A stretch of 64,000 bases of DNA from Flavobacterium indicum GPTSA100-9 = DSM 17447 (GTDB lineage Bacteria; Bacteroidota; Bacteroidia; Flavobacteriales; Flavobacteriaceae): contig NC_017025.1 of assembly GCF_000455605.1 (NCBI RefSeq), positions 1-64,000 of the forward strand. The letters run 5' to 3'. The translations under genes and the position numbers were made by a program. The notes under the pieces were generated by a model. It made no database searches and was not told the origin of the DNA. It worked only from the letters and a program-made list of their open reading frames with translations. Position 1 is the first letter of the stretch; the number at the start of each line of letters is the position of its first letter. Shown here in pieces: positions 33,582 to 42,788 of the stretch.

Positions 33582-35468
33582 TTATTTCGTTATTTCAATT
33601 TTATTGTCTTCCGGCTTAATATCTGCTAATAAACCACTTGGGTCAATAGTTACTGATTTAATTTGTGATTTTGTTTTTTCTAATTCTATGGTATAATTAG
33701 TAAAAGCCCAATCCCATCCGGCTACAACCGTTCTTTTTAAGGCGGGGTAAGCATTTGGTTTTTCCCATCGCATTAATGTATTAGGAATATAAATGTATTC
33801 TTTAGTACCATCAGTATATTCCACAATTAAATCAATGGGCATAGGCATTCTTCCTTTGCGTTCCAATACGACTTTCGTTTTTTGTCCGGCTTCTTGTACT
33901 TCTTTAACCGCATAATCAATCGTATTCGTCGTTTGAGTCCATTCGTTTAAATACCAATCTAAATTAGCTCCTGTAACACGTTCTGCCGATTTTTTAATAT
34001 CGTTTGGAGTAGGATGTGTAAATTTAAAATCGTGGTAGTAACGTTTGATGGTTTTTTCAAGATTTTCTTGTCCAATTATATAGCCTAACTGGGCTAAGAA
34101 TACTTCACCTTTACTATAGGCTGCAATGCCATAAGCCATGTTTAAATCGTAGCGATCAGCATGAGTTGTTAAAGGTTGTTCTTTTCCACTAGTTGCAATA
34201 TAAATATAATTTTTAAAGGCATCTGCAAATGGACTTTCTGGTTCTTTTGGTGGTAAAACTTGGTGCATAGCCAAATCAGAAATGTAAGATGTAAATCCTT
34301 CATCCATCCAACAATGTTTCGATTCATTCGTCGCTAAAATATGTTGGAACCAACTGTGAGCAAATTCGTGTGCTGTAACTCCCACTAAACTACCATAGCT
34401 TCTGTTTCCCGTAATTAATGTACACATAGCATATTCCATACCGCCATCACCGCCTTGTACAACTGAATATTGTTTGTACGGATAAGGACCAACATGTTTG
34501 TTGAAAAACGCAAGTAACTCCGCTGTTTTTGGTTGGAATTTTTTCCAGTTTTCAATGTTTTCTGGTTTGTTTTTATAGAAGAAATGCAATTCTACATTGT
34601 TTTCTCCCATTATTTTATCATGAATGTATTCTTTGTCGGCACCCCAAGCAAAATCATGCACATTAGGTGCTATAAAGTGCCAAGTTAAGGTTTTGGTTTT
34701 TTTAGGGTAAATGACTTGAACACCGGCGTCTTCATACCCTTTTCCTATTTCATTTTTGTTTTGTAGATAACCAGTACCGCCAATCGTATAGTCTTTGTCG
34801 ATTGTGATTTTCACATCAAAATTTCCCCATACTCCGTGAAATTCTCTTCCAATGTATGGATCAGCTTGCCAACCTTCGAAATCGTATTCCGCCATTTTAG
34901 GATACCATTGCGTCATAGATAAAGCCACATTTTCTTCCGAATTTCTTCCCGAACGACGGATTTGTAAAGGCACTTGTCCGTCAAAATCTAATGTAAATGA
35001 AACCGTTTGTTTTGGTACTATCGGTTGAGGTAAAGTAACTTCTAATATGGTACCTACTACTTTTGTTTCTGCAGCCACTCCATTTTCTTTGAAATTAGCA
35101 ATTTTTAAATAACCAATTTCATCCGGTTTTAAAGTGCTGATTCTACTTTCTTTAACCTCTTTATTTTCTTTTTTAAACGTTCGAACCATGCGTTTATCTG
35201 GATCTTTTATCGTTTGTAAACGAATATCCATGGCGCTTCCGGGTTGGAAGGCATTGGGGTACAAATGATAATACACTTTTTTTAGTGTATCTGGTGAATT
35301 ATTGGTGTATTGTAATTCTTGTTTTCCTTTGTATTGGTATTTTTTTACATCCATTTGAACATCCATTTTGTAATCCACGTGTTGCTGCCAATAGCCAGGA
35401 TTCGGATGGTTTTGTGCTTTTAATTGGAATCCAATCAAAGTAATTCCTAAAACGAAAAGTTGTTTCAT
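33582..35468 (-). CDS. M1 family metallopeptidase (exported aminopeptidase)
   Basis: A 628-residue zinc aminopeptidase. The start at 35468 is chosen because it begins the signal peptide MKQLFVLGITLIGFQLKAQ and lies after a -7 box. The zinc motif HEFAH (H367, E368, H371) is followed after 18 residues by E390 in WMDEGF, the exact HExxH-x18-E spacing. The exopeptidase region GGDGGMEYAM corresponds to the GxMEN motif, here with MEY. It is expected in the periplasm or outside the cell, releasing amino acids from peptides. A promoter overlaps the terminator of the S8 gene just upstream. Confidence 0.92.
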   Translation of the reverse strand: MKQLFVLGITLIGFQLKAQNHPNPGYWQQHVDYKMDVQMDVKKYQYKGKQELQYTNNSPDTLKKVYYHLYPNAFQPGSAMDIRLQTIKDPDKRMVRTFKKENKEVKESRISTLKPDEIGYLKIANFKENGVAAETKVVGTILEVTLPQPIVPKQTVSFTLDFDGQVPLQIRRSGRNSEENVALSMTQWYPKMAEYDFEGWQADPYIGREFHGVWGNFDVKITIDKDYTIGGTGYLQNKNEIGKGYEDAGVQVIYPKKTKTLTWHFIAPNVHDFAWGADKEYIHDKIMGENNVELHFFYKNKPENIENWKKFQPKTAELLAFFNKHVGPYPYKQYSVVQGGDGGMEYAMCTLITGNRSYGSLVGVTAHEFAHSWFQHILATNESKHCWMDEGFTSYISDLAMHQVLPPKEPESPFADAFKNYIYIATSGKEQPLTTHADRYDLNMAYGIAAYSKGEVFLAQLGYIIGQENLEKTIKRYYHDFKFTHPTPNDIKKSAERVTGANLDWYLNEWTQTTNTIDYAVKEVQEAGQKTKVVLERKGRMPMPIDLIVEYTDGTKEYIYIPNTLMRWEKPNAYPALKRTVVAGWDWAFTNYTIELEKTKSQIKSVTIDPSGLLADIKPEDNKIEITK

Positions 35469-35494
35469 AAGATTTTTATTTTGGTCATAAAAAG

Positions 35495-35536
35495 AAAACC
35501 ACAAAGATAAACGAGTCGTCTAAACTTTGTGGTTTT
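35495..35536 (-). terminator. S8 peptidase terminator overlapping the M1 promoter
   Basis: AAAACCACAAAG and CTTTGTGGTTTT form a perfect 12-bp stem with an 18-base loop, followed on the minus strand by CTTTTTAT. The 3' arm shares bases with the -7 box TATCTTTG (35509-35502). Confidence 0.8.
35502..35509 (-). promoter_or_regulatory. M1 peptidase -7 box (TATCTTTG)
   Basis: Perfect TAnnTTTG on the minus strand, giving a leader of about 29 bases before the ATG at 35468. It lies inside the terminator of the upstream gene. Confidence 0.55.
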
Positions 35537-35558
35537 TTAACTATTTCTAAACTAATTT

Positions 35559-37154
35559 TTATTTTTTAGCCATTTTCTCTGCTAAAAGTAACGCATTATA
35601 TGCATTTACAATTTTTCCAGATTTTGAAGCGTCTTTGAAATTCACTTTGTGTTTGTCTTCCCCAACAGTTACTGTATTGGTTAAGGACGTACCACTTTCC
35701 ATAATAATTTGTTTTACTTGCTTCGCGGTTAAACTAGGATAGTATGAACGAATTAATGTGGCAACACCAGCTACATTAGGAGAAGCCATCGATGTACCTT
35801 GTAAATATTCATAGGTATTTAGCGGTGTAGTAGCGTAGATTTTTTCTCCTGGTGCGTAAATGTCTACATTGTTTTTTCCATAGTTAGAGAAACCAGCAAT
35901 CATTTTTGAACCATAATTTGGAGCTAAAGCACCAATGATTAACACATTTGATGCAAATTCAGGACTTCCATCATAAGTGTCGTTCGGGTATTTGTTGGTA
36001 ACATCTAAATCATATGATTCATTTCCAGCCGCAATAACTACCAACACATCTTTAGACTCCGCATATTTGATAGCCTCAATTACCCATTCTTTATGTTGAG
36101 AAAAATACTTACCAAAAGATCCGTTAATTACTTTTGCACCATTATCTACTGCATATCGAATTCCTAACGCAATGTCTTTATCATACTCATCTCCATTAGG
36201 AACAGCTCTTACCGCCATAATTTGCGCATTGTTGGTAACACCATCGCCGCCAAGTTTGTTTCCTCTTACTTGAGCCACAATTCCCGCTACGTGTGTGCCG
36301 TGTTTTGCTTCTTTAGGTTCCGGACCTACTACATTATTATTTCCGTATTTAGTGTCTTTCAAGTCGTCAGGATTATCTCCAACTACTTTTCTTCCGTCAA
36401 AATTAACATTAAGATTATAGTCTAATTGCCCATAAACATAATCTTTAAATTCAACAATTTCTTTGTCAAAATCTGCTTTAGAAGTTCCTGATAAAATTTG
36501 AGTAAACATTGCTTTCGCTTGTTTTACATTTGTATCATCTGATTGAATTGCTTTTACTTCTTCTAAAGTAAAGTTATCTTTCTTTAAATGATCTTTAATT
36601 GTTTTTTCAGCTTTCAGGATAAAATCCAATTGTTGTTTATTGCCTTGTAAATCTTGAATTTGTTTTTCTAATTCCGCTTTAGCTTTGTCATAATCTGGTG
36701 TTCCAGGGCCTTTTTTAACTATACGAGTTAATTCTAATTGTTCATGCACCGCATTTCCAAGGAAATTCCATCCATGAATATCATCAACATACCCGTTTTT
36801 ATCGTCGTCAATATTGTTCCCTGCAATTTCTTTTGGATTCGTCCAAATAACTGCCTTTAAATCTTCATGGTTAATATCTACTCCAGAATCAACAATTCCT
36901 ACTATAACTTTTTGTCCTTTTTTACCTTTTAATAGTTCAGCATACGCTTTATCCACACTCATTCCAGGAACAGTGTCTTTTACTAAATCCAAATGACTCC
37001 ATCTTTGTAAATCTTTCTCTTTTAAGGGAGTGGTTTTCAAAGGCATTTTGTCAATATTTTCAACAGGAGTTGGAATTACTTTTGCAGGTCCACAGCTTGC
37101 AAGCGCTAATGCAAAAGCAACAGATAAATAATAAGGTCTAAATAATTTTTTCAT
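35559..37154 (-). CDS. S8 family subtilisin-like peptidase lipoprotein
   Basis: A 531-residue exported serine protease with a lipoprotein signal (LALASCG, Cys21). The catalytic triad is Asp89 (VGIVDSGVDINHEDL), His285 (HGTHVAG) and Ser455 (GTSMASP). The Asp-His interval is about 196 residues instead of the roughly 30 of subtilisin, because a charged, mainly helical insert occupies about 120-250. No T9SS C-terminal domain is present. It is probably anchored in a membrane facing the periplasm or cell surface. Confidence 0.92.
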   Translation of the reverse strand: MKKLFRPYYLSVAFALALASCGPAKVIPTPVENIDKMPLKTTPLKEKDLQRWSHLDLVKDTVPGMSVDKAYAELLKGKKGQKVIVGIVDSGVDINHEDLKAVIWTNPKEIAGNNIDDDKNGYVDDIHGWNFLGNAVHEQLELTRIVKKGPGTPDYDKAKAELEKQIQDLQGNKQQLDFILKAEKTIKDHLKKDNFTLEEVKAIQSDDTNVKQAKAMFTQILSGTSKADFDKEIVEFKDYVYGQLDYNLNVNFDGRKVVGDNPDDLKDTKYGNNNVVGPEPKEAKHGTHVAGIVAQVRGNKLGGDGVTNNAQIMAVRAVPNGDEYDKDIALGIRYAVDNGAKVINGSFGKYFSQHKEWVIEAIKYAESKDVLVVIAAGNESYDLDVTNKYPNDTYDGSPEFASNVLIIGALAPNYGSKMIAGFSNYGKNNVDIYAPGEKIYATTPLNTYEYLQGTSMASPNVAGVATLIRSYYPSLTAKQVKQIIMESGTSLTNTVTVGEDKHKVNFKDASKSGKIVNAYNALLLAEKMAKK

Positions 37155-37229
37155 TTTTAAGGTCTTAATTTTTAAATTAGAAGTTAGATGTTGTTGATTG
37201 TTACATTTAATTTGGTTTTTAACAAATTT

Positions 37230-38087
37230 TTATAACACATCGTTCAAAGACAACGTTTCTTTTAATCGTACGCCTTTTTCTGTTTTTTCAACAGTTACAA
37301 TAGGGTTGTGTGCATCGTGTTCCAACCATAATAAATAATTTTGGTCAGCAGCTTCATTCATGAATTTGGTTTTTTCATTCATGGTTAAAAGTGGACGCGT
37401 GTCATATCCCATTACATAAGGAATAGGCACATGTCCGGCCGTAGCTAATAAATCGGCACAAAAAACAATTGTTTTTCCTTTGTATTGAATATGCGGTAAC
37501 ATTTGTTTTTCGGTATGTCCGTCTACATATAAAATATCAAAACCAAGTTCGTTTGAAAAACCGAAATCGCTATCTGGTCTGTTGATGAATTTTAATTGCC
37601 CACTTTCTTGCATCGGAATTAAATTTTCAAGTAAAAAAGAAGCTTTTTCTCTTGGGTTAGGCTTTGTAGCCCATTCCCAATGATTTTCATTGGTCCAAAA
37701 AGTGGCGTTTTTGAAAGCTACTTCATATCCAGTTTTATCTTTGTTCCAATTGACACTTCCTCCACAATGGTCGAAATGCAAGTGTGTCATAAAAACATCC
37801 GTGATGTCGTCTCTATGAAAACCTGCTTTTTGTAAAGAGGCATCCAGAGAATGATCGCCCCAAAGCGAGTAATAACTAAAAAACTTATCGGATTGTTTAT
37901 TACCCATTCCTGTGTCAATTAAAATGAGTCGGTTACCCTCTTCAATTAATAAGCAACGAGCTGCAATATCTATTAAATTATTGGCATCCGCCGGATTGGT
38001 TTTGCTCCAAATAGTTTTTGGTACTACGCCAAACATGGCACCTCCATCTAGTTTAAAATTCCCGGCTTCAATAGCATGTATTTTCAT
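37230..38087 (-). CDS. MBL-fold metallo-hydrolase (lactonase-like)
   Basis: A 285-residue cytoplasmic hydrolase. The zinc motif HLHFDH (H102, H104, D106, H107) is preceded by LILIDTGMGNK. Further ligands are likely His in YVDGHTEKQM and LEHDAHNP. The arrangement resembles the AHL-lactonase-like branch of the metallo-beta-lactamase fold, but the substrate is not predictable. A near -7 box (TACCTTTA, 7/8) lies just upstream of the start. Confidence 0.85.
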   Translation of the reverse strand: MKIHAIEAGNFKLDGGAMFGVVPKTIWSKTNPADANNLIDIAARCLLIEEGNRLILIDTGMGNKQSDKFFSYYSLWGDHSLDASLQKAGFHRDDITDVFMTHLHFDHCGGSVNWNKDKTGYEVAFKNATFWTNENHWEWATKPNPREKASFLLENLIPMQESGQLKFINRPDSDFGFSNELGFDILYVDGHTEKQMLPHIQYKGKTIVFCADLLATAGHVPIPYVMGYDTRPLLTMNEKTKFMNEAADQNYLLWLEHDAHNPIVTVEKTEKGVRLKETLSLNDVL

Positions 38088-38135
38088 AATTTTTTGTTTA
38101 AAGGTATAAAAAAAGAAGCAATAATAATGATTTGT

Positions 38136-39215
38136 TTATTTTTTAAGTTCTTCAAATAACCCTTTAAGTTGTTGATTTTCTTTATAATGCGTTTTGTCTT
38201 TTTTTAGAAAATCCGACACTTTTTTTATTCTTTCTGTCGTAATTGGGTGTGAACTTAAAAATTCGGGTACCGACAAATTAATTTCTCTCTCGGATTCTTC
38301 TAATCTTTTAAACAAGTCTAACATCCCTTTTGGGTTTACATTGTTTTTAATCATTATCTTTAAACCTTCTTCATCTGATTGTTTTTCAAATTCTCTTGAA
38401 AAAGAAAGAGATTGTAAACTGTTTGCGTGTTCACCAAGCACAGCCATTATACCATTTACATCACCCAAAATTGTAGAAATAAAAAAATATCCAGATAAAT
38501 CTCTACACATTAATTTCATGGTATGACGGTGATTGATGTGAGCAGATTCGTGTCCTATTAGTGCAACCAGCTCTTGATAATTATCCATTTTATCAATGAT
38601 TCCTGTATAAATGACTATATTTCCATCTGGAAGAGCAAATGCATTAACTATATCTGATTCAACTACCGTAAAATTGAGTTTTTTAGTATTATTCAGGTTT
38701 AGATTTTTTGAAAAATTATTTAAAATTTTTGTTTTATCATTTACAACTTTTTCTTTAGCAATAGTTTGGTTGTATAGCGTGTTTCCAAGTTGGATGTCGT
38801 ACTCTTCAGGTATTATATGAACCGCTTTTTCACCTAACCAAGGAATAAAGTAAATGTAACCAAGCATTATTGAAAATAATATGCACAATGCAATTATGAT
38901 ATGAGTTTTGAAACTATAATTTAACAACTTATAATACCAATATTCTTGATTAGTGTTACTTAAATGAGTAATAAGTTCATTTTTAAAGTTTTCATTATTA
39001 AAATGAATACTTTCAGCTGTGTCTCCTTTTAGTTGAACTAACGTTGATTTATTGGTTTTGTAAATGATTTCCACTTCTTTTATAGACCAATTTGTCCATA
39101 AAGAAGGTTTTCTTTCAAAATATAAACAATTTTTATGTTTATCTAAATGTAATTCAATTTGATAGGGTGTTGAAGATACCCCATCAAAATAAATAGCCTG
39201 TGTTTTTCTTGTCAT
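38136..39215 (-). CDS. M48 family metallopeptidase (membrane-anchored)
   Basis: A 359-residue zinc protease. The cytoplasmic N-terminal 100 residues have no familiar motif. One membrane helix (about 104-126) leads to a periplasmic M48 domain, with zinc motif HESAH (H222, E223, H226) in LVALIGHESAHINHRH and a downstream Glu in FEKQSDEEGLKIM. The order fits the BepA/HtpX group, which acts in envelope protein quality control. It starts three bases after the DUF898 gene, so the two form an operon. Confidence 0.87.
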   Translation of the reverse strand: MTRKTQAIYFDGVSSTPYQIELHLDKHKNCLYFERKPSLWTNWSIKEVEIIYKTNKSTLVQLKGDTAESIHFNNENFKNELITHLSNTNQEYWYYKLLNYSFKTHIIIALCILFSIMLGYIYFIPWLGEKAVHIIPEEYDIQLGNTLYNQTIAKEKVVNDKTKILNNFSKNLNLNNTKKLNFTVVESDIVNAFALPDGNIVIYTGIIDKMDNYQELVALIGHESAHINHRHTMKLMCRDLSGYFFISTILGDVNGIMAVLGEHANSLQSLSFSREFEKQSDEEGLKIMIKNNVNPKGMLDLFKRLEESEREINLSVPEFLSSHPITTERIKKVSDFLKKDKTHYKENQQLKGLFEELKK

Positions 39216-39218
39216 AGT

Positions 39219-40178
39219 TTAAAATACGAAATCCATGTCTAATGCATCTCCAATATCTTCTCCAGTTGCGTCTTTATAAGCAGTTTCTGTTTGTATAATT
39301 GCATCTAAATCAATATCACCTTTTAATTCAATGTTTGAGATAAAAAACTTGATTGTTCTCATTTCAACCCAAGCATAACCTATACCTAAAGTAAATACTA
39401 AGATTAAAAAGTTTACTAATGATAAAACTAAAATATCTAGACCTTTTGCAGTTGATTTAAAGTGAATAGACTCATCATTTTTGTATAATCTTGTATAATT
39501 TACATAATATTCAAAAATATCTTTTTGCCACCAGAAAAAATAAATACCGATTGTAAATATAGTTAGAAAGTATCCTTTTAAATTCATAACGAAATAATCA
39601 GCACCATCACCTTTATATTCCATTTTAATATCACCAAATCTGATATTACCAATTATGTATTTTCTTAAGTTTATAACAAACCAAGAGCCATATATTCCTA
39701 ATGTAATAAAAGTTAAAAGCAAATCAATAATGAATTTTTTAATTAATTCATTTCTGTCTCCTCTATATCCAAAACGAATACCTCTCCATGATGTTCTAGA
39801 CATACGATATTTGTATGAACCATGAATAGCTATTGGTAGTATAACTAGAAAACCAACATAAAATAAGAGAAGGCCAACTACGAGCATATTAAGAGATAAA
39901 AATAGGAACAAGACACCATATAGAAGGACAAAAATTCCAAGAGCTTTTATAAAACCAATAAACATTTCTTTTCCTGTTCCATGAAATTCAAATGGCGAAT
40001 TGTTTAAAGTAGTTTCTCCATATAAATATTTTAATTTTTTTTCTTTAGCCCAAGGATAATAGAAACCTAAAGTGATGATGGTTAACAACCAGTTAATAAT
40101 GATAATTCCAAAATAAGTTTCTCCTTTTCCTTGAAAATCAAGTGAATAGTTTTTGTTTGTTGTAGTGTTTTGTTCCAT
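39219..40178 (-). CDS. DUF898 (YjgN-like) membrane protein
   Basis: A 319-residue protein with about six to eight membrane segments and the repeated family pattern (GKGETYFGIIIINWLLTIITLGFYYPWA, then similar LTFITLGIYGSWF and LTIFTIGIYFFWW blocks). This points to internal duplication of a two-helix unit. The function is unknown. Co-occurrence with an M48 protease in one operon suggests a shared envelope role. Confidence 0.85.
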   Translation of the reverse strand: MEQNTTTNKNYSLDFQGKGETYFGIIIINWLLTIITLGFYYPWAKEKKLKYLYGETTLNNSPFEFHGTGKEMFIGFIKALGIFVLLYGVLFLFLSLNMLVVGLLLFYVGFLVILPIAIHGSYKYRMSRTSWRGIRFGYRGDRNELIKKFIIDLLLTFITLGIYGSWFVINLRKYIIGNIRFGDIKMEYKGDGADYFVMNLKGYFLTIFTIGIYFFWWQKDIFEYYVNYTRLYKNDESIHFKSTAKGLDILVLSLVNFLILVFTLGIGYAWVEMRTIKFFISNIELKGDIDLDAIIQTETAYKDATGEDIGDALDMDFVF

Positions 40179-40297
40179 ACGAAGTTAATTATTTAATAAA
40201 CTGCAATATATAATCTTTTTTAAGTCAAATAAAAAAAATCTATCAAATGATTATTTATTAAAATATAGAGGATTATGTAAAAATACATTTTATGTTG

Positions 40298-40305
40298 TAC
40301 CTTTG
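40298..40305 (+). promoter_or_regulatory. suf operon -7 box (TACCTTTG)
   Basis: Perfect TAnnTTTG in the 217-bp spacer upstream of the A-type carrier gene, giving a leader of about 85 bases. No IscR-like operator could be recognised. Confidence 0.5.
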
Positions 40306-40395
40306 CTGTTAATTTAGACAAAATCAAAATAAGATAATTAATAGAAAGTTCATTTTAGACGAATCTAAGTTATACAAACAAAAAATACATTGGTT

Positions 40396-40725
40396 ATGAT
40401 AAAAGTTTCAGACAGTGCAAAGAAAAAAGCCATTGATTTAATGACAGAAGATGGTTTTAATCCAACAAACGACTTCATTCGTGTAGGGGTTAAAAGTGGA
40501 GGATGTAGCGGGTTATCTTATGAATTAAAATTCGATAACAAACAAAACGAAGACGATAAATTGATTGAAGATAATGGCATGAAAATTTTATGCGACAAGA
40601 AGAGTTTCTTGTATTTAATTGGAACAACATTAGAGTTTTCAGGCGGTTTAAACGGGAAAGGATTTGTTTTTAATAATCCAAACGCACAAAGAACGTGCGG
40701 ATGTGGAGAATCTTTTTCGTTATAA
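40396..40725 (+). CDS. A-type iron-sulfur carrier (HesB/IscA/SufA family)
   Basis: A 109-residue Fe-S carrier that passes clusters from the SUF scaffold to target proteins. The three conserved cysteines are in SGGCSGLSYEL and RTCGCGESF. The start ATG at 40396 is preferred to the TTG at 40390. It is the first gene of the suf operon, ahead of sufB, with the four-helix-bundle cassette inserted between them. Confidence 0.93.
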   Translation: MIKVSDSAKKKAIDLMTEDGFNPTNDFIRVGVKSGGCSGLSYELKFDNKQNEDDKLIEDNGMKILCDKKSFLYLIGTTLEFSGGLNGKGFVFNNPNAQRTCGCGESFSL

Positions 40726-40728
40726 ACG

Positions 40729-41197
40729 AATCCAAAAAATCTAAAAAGGGATAATTAATAAACCTAAAATGGCAAAGTACAATTCGTTTGAAGAAATGGA
40801 AGTTTGTCAAAAAGCACTTCAATTTGGAGTAAAAGTTTATAAACTTACCTTGACAAATGATAAAATTGTCAAAGATTATGGATTAAAAGATCAATTACAA
40901 AGAACAGCTTTATCTATTTCTAATGATATTGCTGAAGGATTTGAAAGAGAAACAAAAAAAGAATTTATTAGATTTTGTACATTTCTAAAGGTTCTGCTGG
41001 TGAATGTAGAAATATGTTTAATTTTTTACAATTGCTAGAATATATAAATGAAGTAAACTTCTACGACCATAGAAATGACGTTTTAGAGATTTCAAAACAA
41101 TTAGGTAATTATATTAAATATTTGAAAAATTTGGAAAAGCAAAATAAAATGGCATAACGAAATATTTTGGTTTTTTAGATTTTTTAGATTTTTTAAA
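40729..41197 (+). repeat. Word-repeat cassette containing the four-helix-bundle gene
   Basis: The left arm around 40732-40747 (CCAAAAAATCTAAAAA) and the right arm at 41169-41196 (TTTTTTAGATTTTTTAGA then TTTTTT) are inverted relative to each other, sharing a 14-bp core. They enclose the S23/IVP-type gene and together fill the whole space between the A-type carrier gene and sufB. The arrangement parallels the gene-less word elements at 42664 and 43541 in the same operon. Confidence 0.6.
40769..41157 (+). pseudogene. Four-helix-bundle protein (S23/IVP family), frameshifted
   Basis: The first frame (40769 to about 40976) reads MAKYNSFEEMEVCQKALQFG through NDIAEGFERETKKEFIRF. The second frame continues from 40975 with LYISKGSAGECRNMFNFLQL to the stop at 41157. 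Together they make the normal family length of about 129 residues. The junction lies in a run of four T (40973-40976), where five would restore the frame, so one T appears lost. Family members occur in 23S rRNA intervening sequences and as stand-alone genes of unknown function. A sequencing error or programmed frameshifting are alternatives. The gene sits inside the suf operon. Confidence 0.8.
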
Positions 41198-41205
41198 TAA
41201 AAAAC

Positions 41206-42654
41206 ATGAGCAAATACACAGAAGACGACTTAAAAGTTGAATTAGAAAATAAAGAATACGAATACGGATTTTACACCAATTTAGAATCGGAAACGTTTCC
41301 TGCTGGTTTAAATGAAGAGATTATTCGTGCAATTTCTAAAAAGAAAGAAGAACCAGAATGGATGACGGAATGGCGTTTAGAAGCTTTTCGCATTTGGCAA
41401 ACAATGGAAGAACCAGAATGGGCCAATGTGAATTATGAAAAACCTGATTTCCAAGCTATTTCCTATTATTCAGCGCCTAAAAAAGCGGATCCTAATAAAA
41501 CATTGGATGATGTTGATCCAGAGTTGCTAGCCATGTATAAAAAGCTAGGAATTTCTGTAGATGAGCAAAAAATGATGAATAATGTGGCGATAGACATTGT
41601 GGTAGATTCTGTATCTGTAGCCACTACATTTAAGAAAACGTTGGCAGAAAAAGGTATTATTTTTATGAGTATTTCTGAAGCGATAAAAGAGCATCCAGAA
41701 TTGGTTCAAAAATACTTAGGTTCTGTTGTACCTACAACGGATAACTTTTATGCCGCTTTAAATTCAGCTGTTTTTTCAGATGGAAGTTTTTGTTACATTC
41801 CAAAAGGGGTAAAATGTCCGATGGAATTGTCAACATATTTCCGAATCAATCAAGGCGGAACAGGTCAGTTTGAAAGAACATTGGTAATTGCGGATGAAGG
41901 AAGTTATGTTTCCTATCTAGAAGGATGTACAGCTCCGAGTCGCGATGAAAATCAATTACATGCTGCGGTAGTGGAATTAATTGCCATGGACGATGCCGAA
42001 ATTAAATATTCAACCGTTCAAAACTGGTATCCTGGAAATAAAGAAGGTAAAGGTGGTGTTTACAACTTCGTTACCAAAAGAGGTTTGTGCGAGAAAAATG
42101 CCAAAATTTCTTGGACGCAAGTAGAAACGGGTTCTGCCGTAACCTGGAAATATCCTTCGTGTGTATTGAAAGGAGACAATTCTATTGGTGAGTTTTATTC
42201 CATTGCTGTTACCAATAATTTCCAACAAGCGGACACCGGAACGAAGATGATTCATTTGGGGAAAAACACCAAATCAACGATTATATCTAAAGGAATTTCT
42301 GCAGGTAAATCACAAAACAGTTACAGAGGTTTGGTGCAAATTGGTGCAAGAGCTGAAAATGCACGTAATTTTTCACAATGTGATTCGCTTTTAATGGGAA
42401 ATAATTGCGGTGCACATACTTTTCCCTATATCGAAAGTAAAAATGCTTCGGCAAAAATTGAACACGAAGCTACGACTTCAAAAATTGGAGAAGATCAAGT
42501 GTTTTATTGTAATCAAAGAGGAATTCCAACCGAAAAAGCGATTGCATTAATTGTTAATGGCTTCAGTAAAGAAGTATTGAACAAATTACCGATGGAATTT
42601 GCCGTGGAAGCTCAGAAATTATTGGAAATTTCGTTAGAAGGTTCCGTAGGATAG
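41206..42654 (+). CDS. sufB: SUF scaffold protein SufB
   Basis: Scaffold component of the SufBC2D complex, on which Fe-S clusters are assembled. The 482 residues match the family. The N-terminal helical part is followed by the beta-helix core with [42 protein letters not shown] and [21 protein letters not shown]. The C-terminal [16 protein letters not shown] segment contains the conserved Cys. It heads the sufBCD set after the interrupted spacer. Confidence 0.97.
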   Translation: MSKYTEDDLKVELENKEYEYGFYTNLESETFPAGLNEEIIRAISKKKEEPEWMTEWRLEAFRIWQTMEEPEWANVNYEKPDFQAISYYSAPKKADPNKTLDDVDPELLAMYKKLGISVDEQKMMNNVAIDIVVDSVSVATTFKKTLAEKGIIFMSISEAIKEHPELVQKYLGSVVPTTDNFYAALNSAVFSDGSFCYIPKGVKCPMELSTYFRINQGGTGQFERTLVIADEGSYVSYLEGCTAPSRDENQLHAAVVELIAMDDAEIKYSTVQNWYPGNKEGKGGVYNFVTKRGLCEKNAKISWTQVETGSAVTWKYPSCVLKGDNSIGEFYSIAVTNNFQQADTGTKMIHLGKNTKSTIISKGISAGKSQNSYRGLVQIGARAENARNFSQCDSLLMGNNCGAHTFPYIESKNASAKIEHEATTSKIGEDQVFYCNQRGIPTEKAIALIVNGFSKEVLNKLPMEFAVEAQKLLEISLEGSVG

Positions 42655-42663
42655 TTTTGTTTT

Positions 42664-42780
42664 AAGTTTCAGGTTTCAAGTTATACCTGAACTTTAAATA
42701 ATTATAATAGAATTTAAAATAATTAAATATAAATGTTTCAAGAACAACATTTCATAATCTTGAAACTTTAAACCTGAAAC
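42664..42780. repeat. Intergenic word-repeat element 3 (sufB-sufC spacer)
   Basis: The left arm contains GTTTCAGGTTTCAAGTT (about 42667-42683), identical over 17 bases to element 2 at 4493. The right arm at 42759-42780 (CTTGAAACTTTAAACCTG then AAAC) is its imperfect inverse. The AT-rich middle has no ORF. It fills nearly the whole spacer. Confidence 0.65.
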
Positions 42781-42788
42781 TCAATAAA

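Noticed and set aside
40769..41157. Diversity-generating retroelement, suggested by the Avd-like four-helix protein
   Set aside because: There is no reverse transcriptase, template repeat or variable-repeat target gene anywhere in the window.
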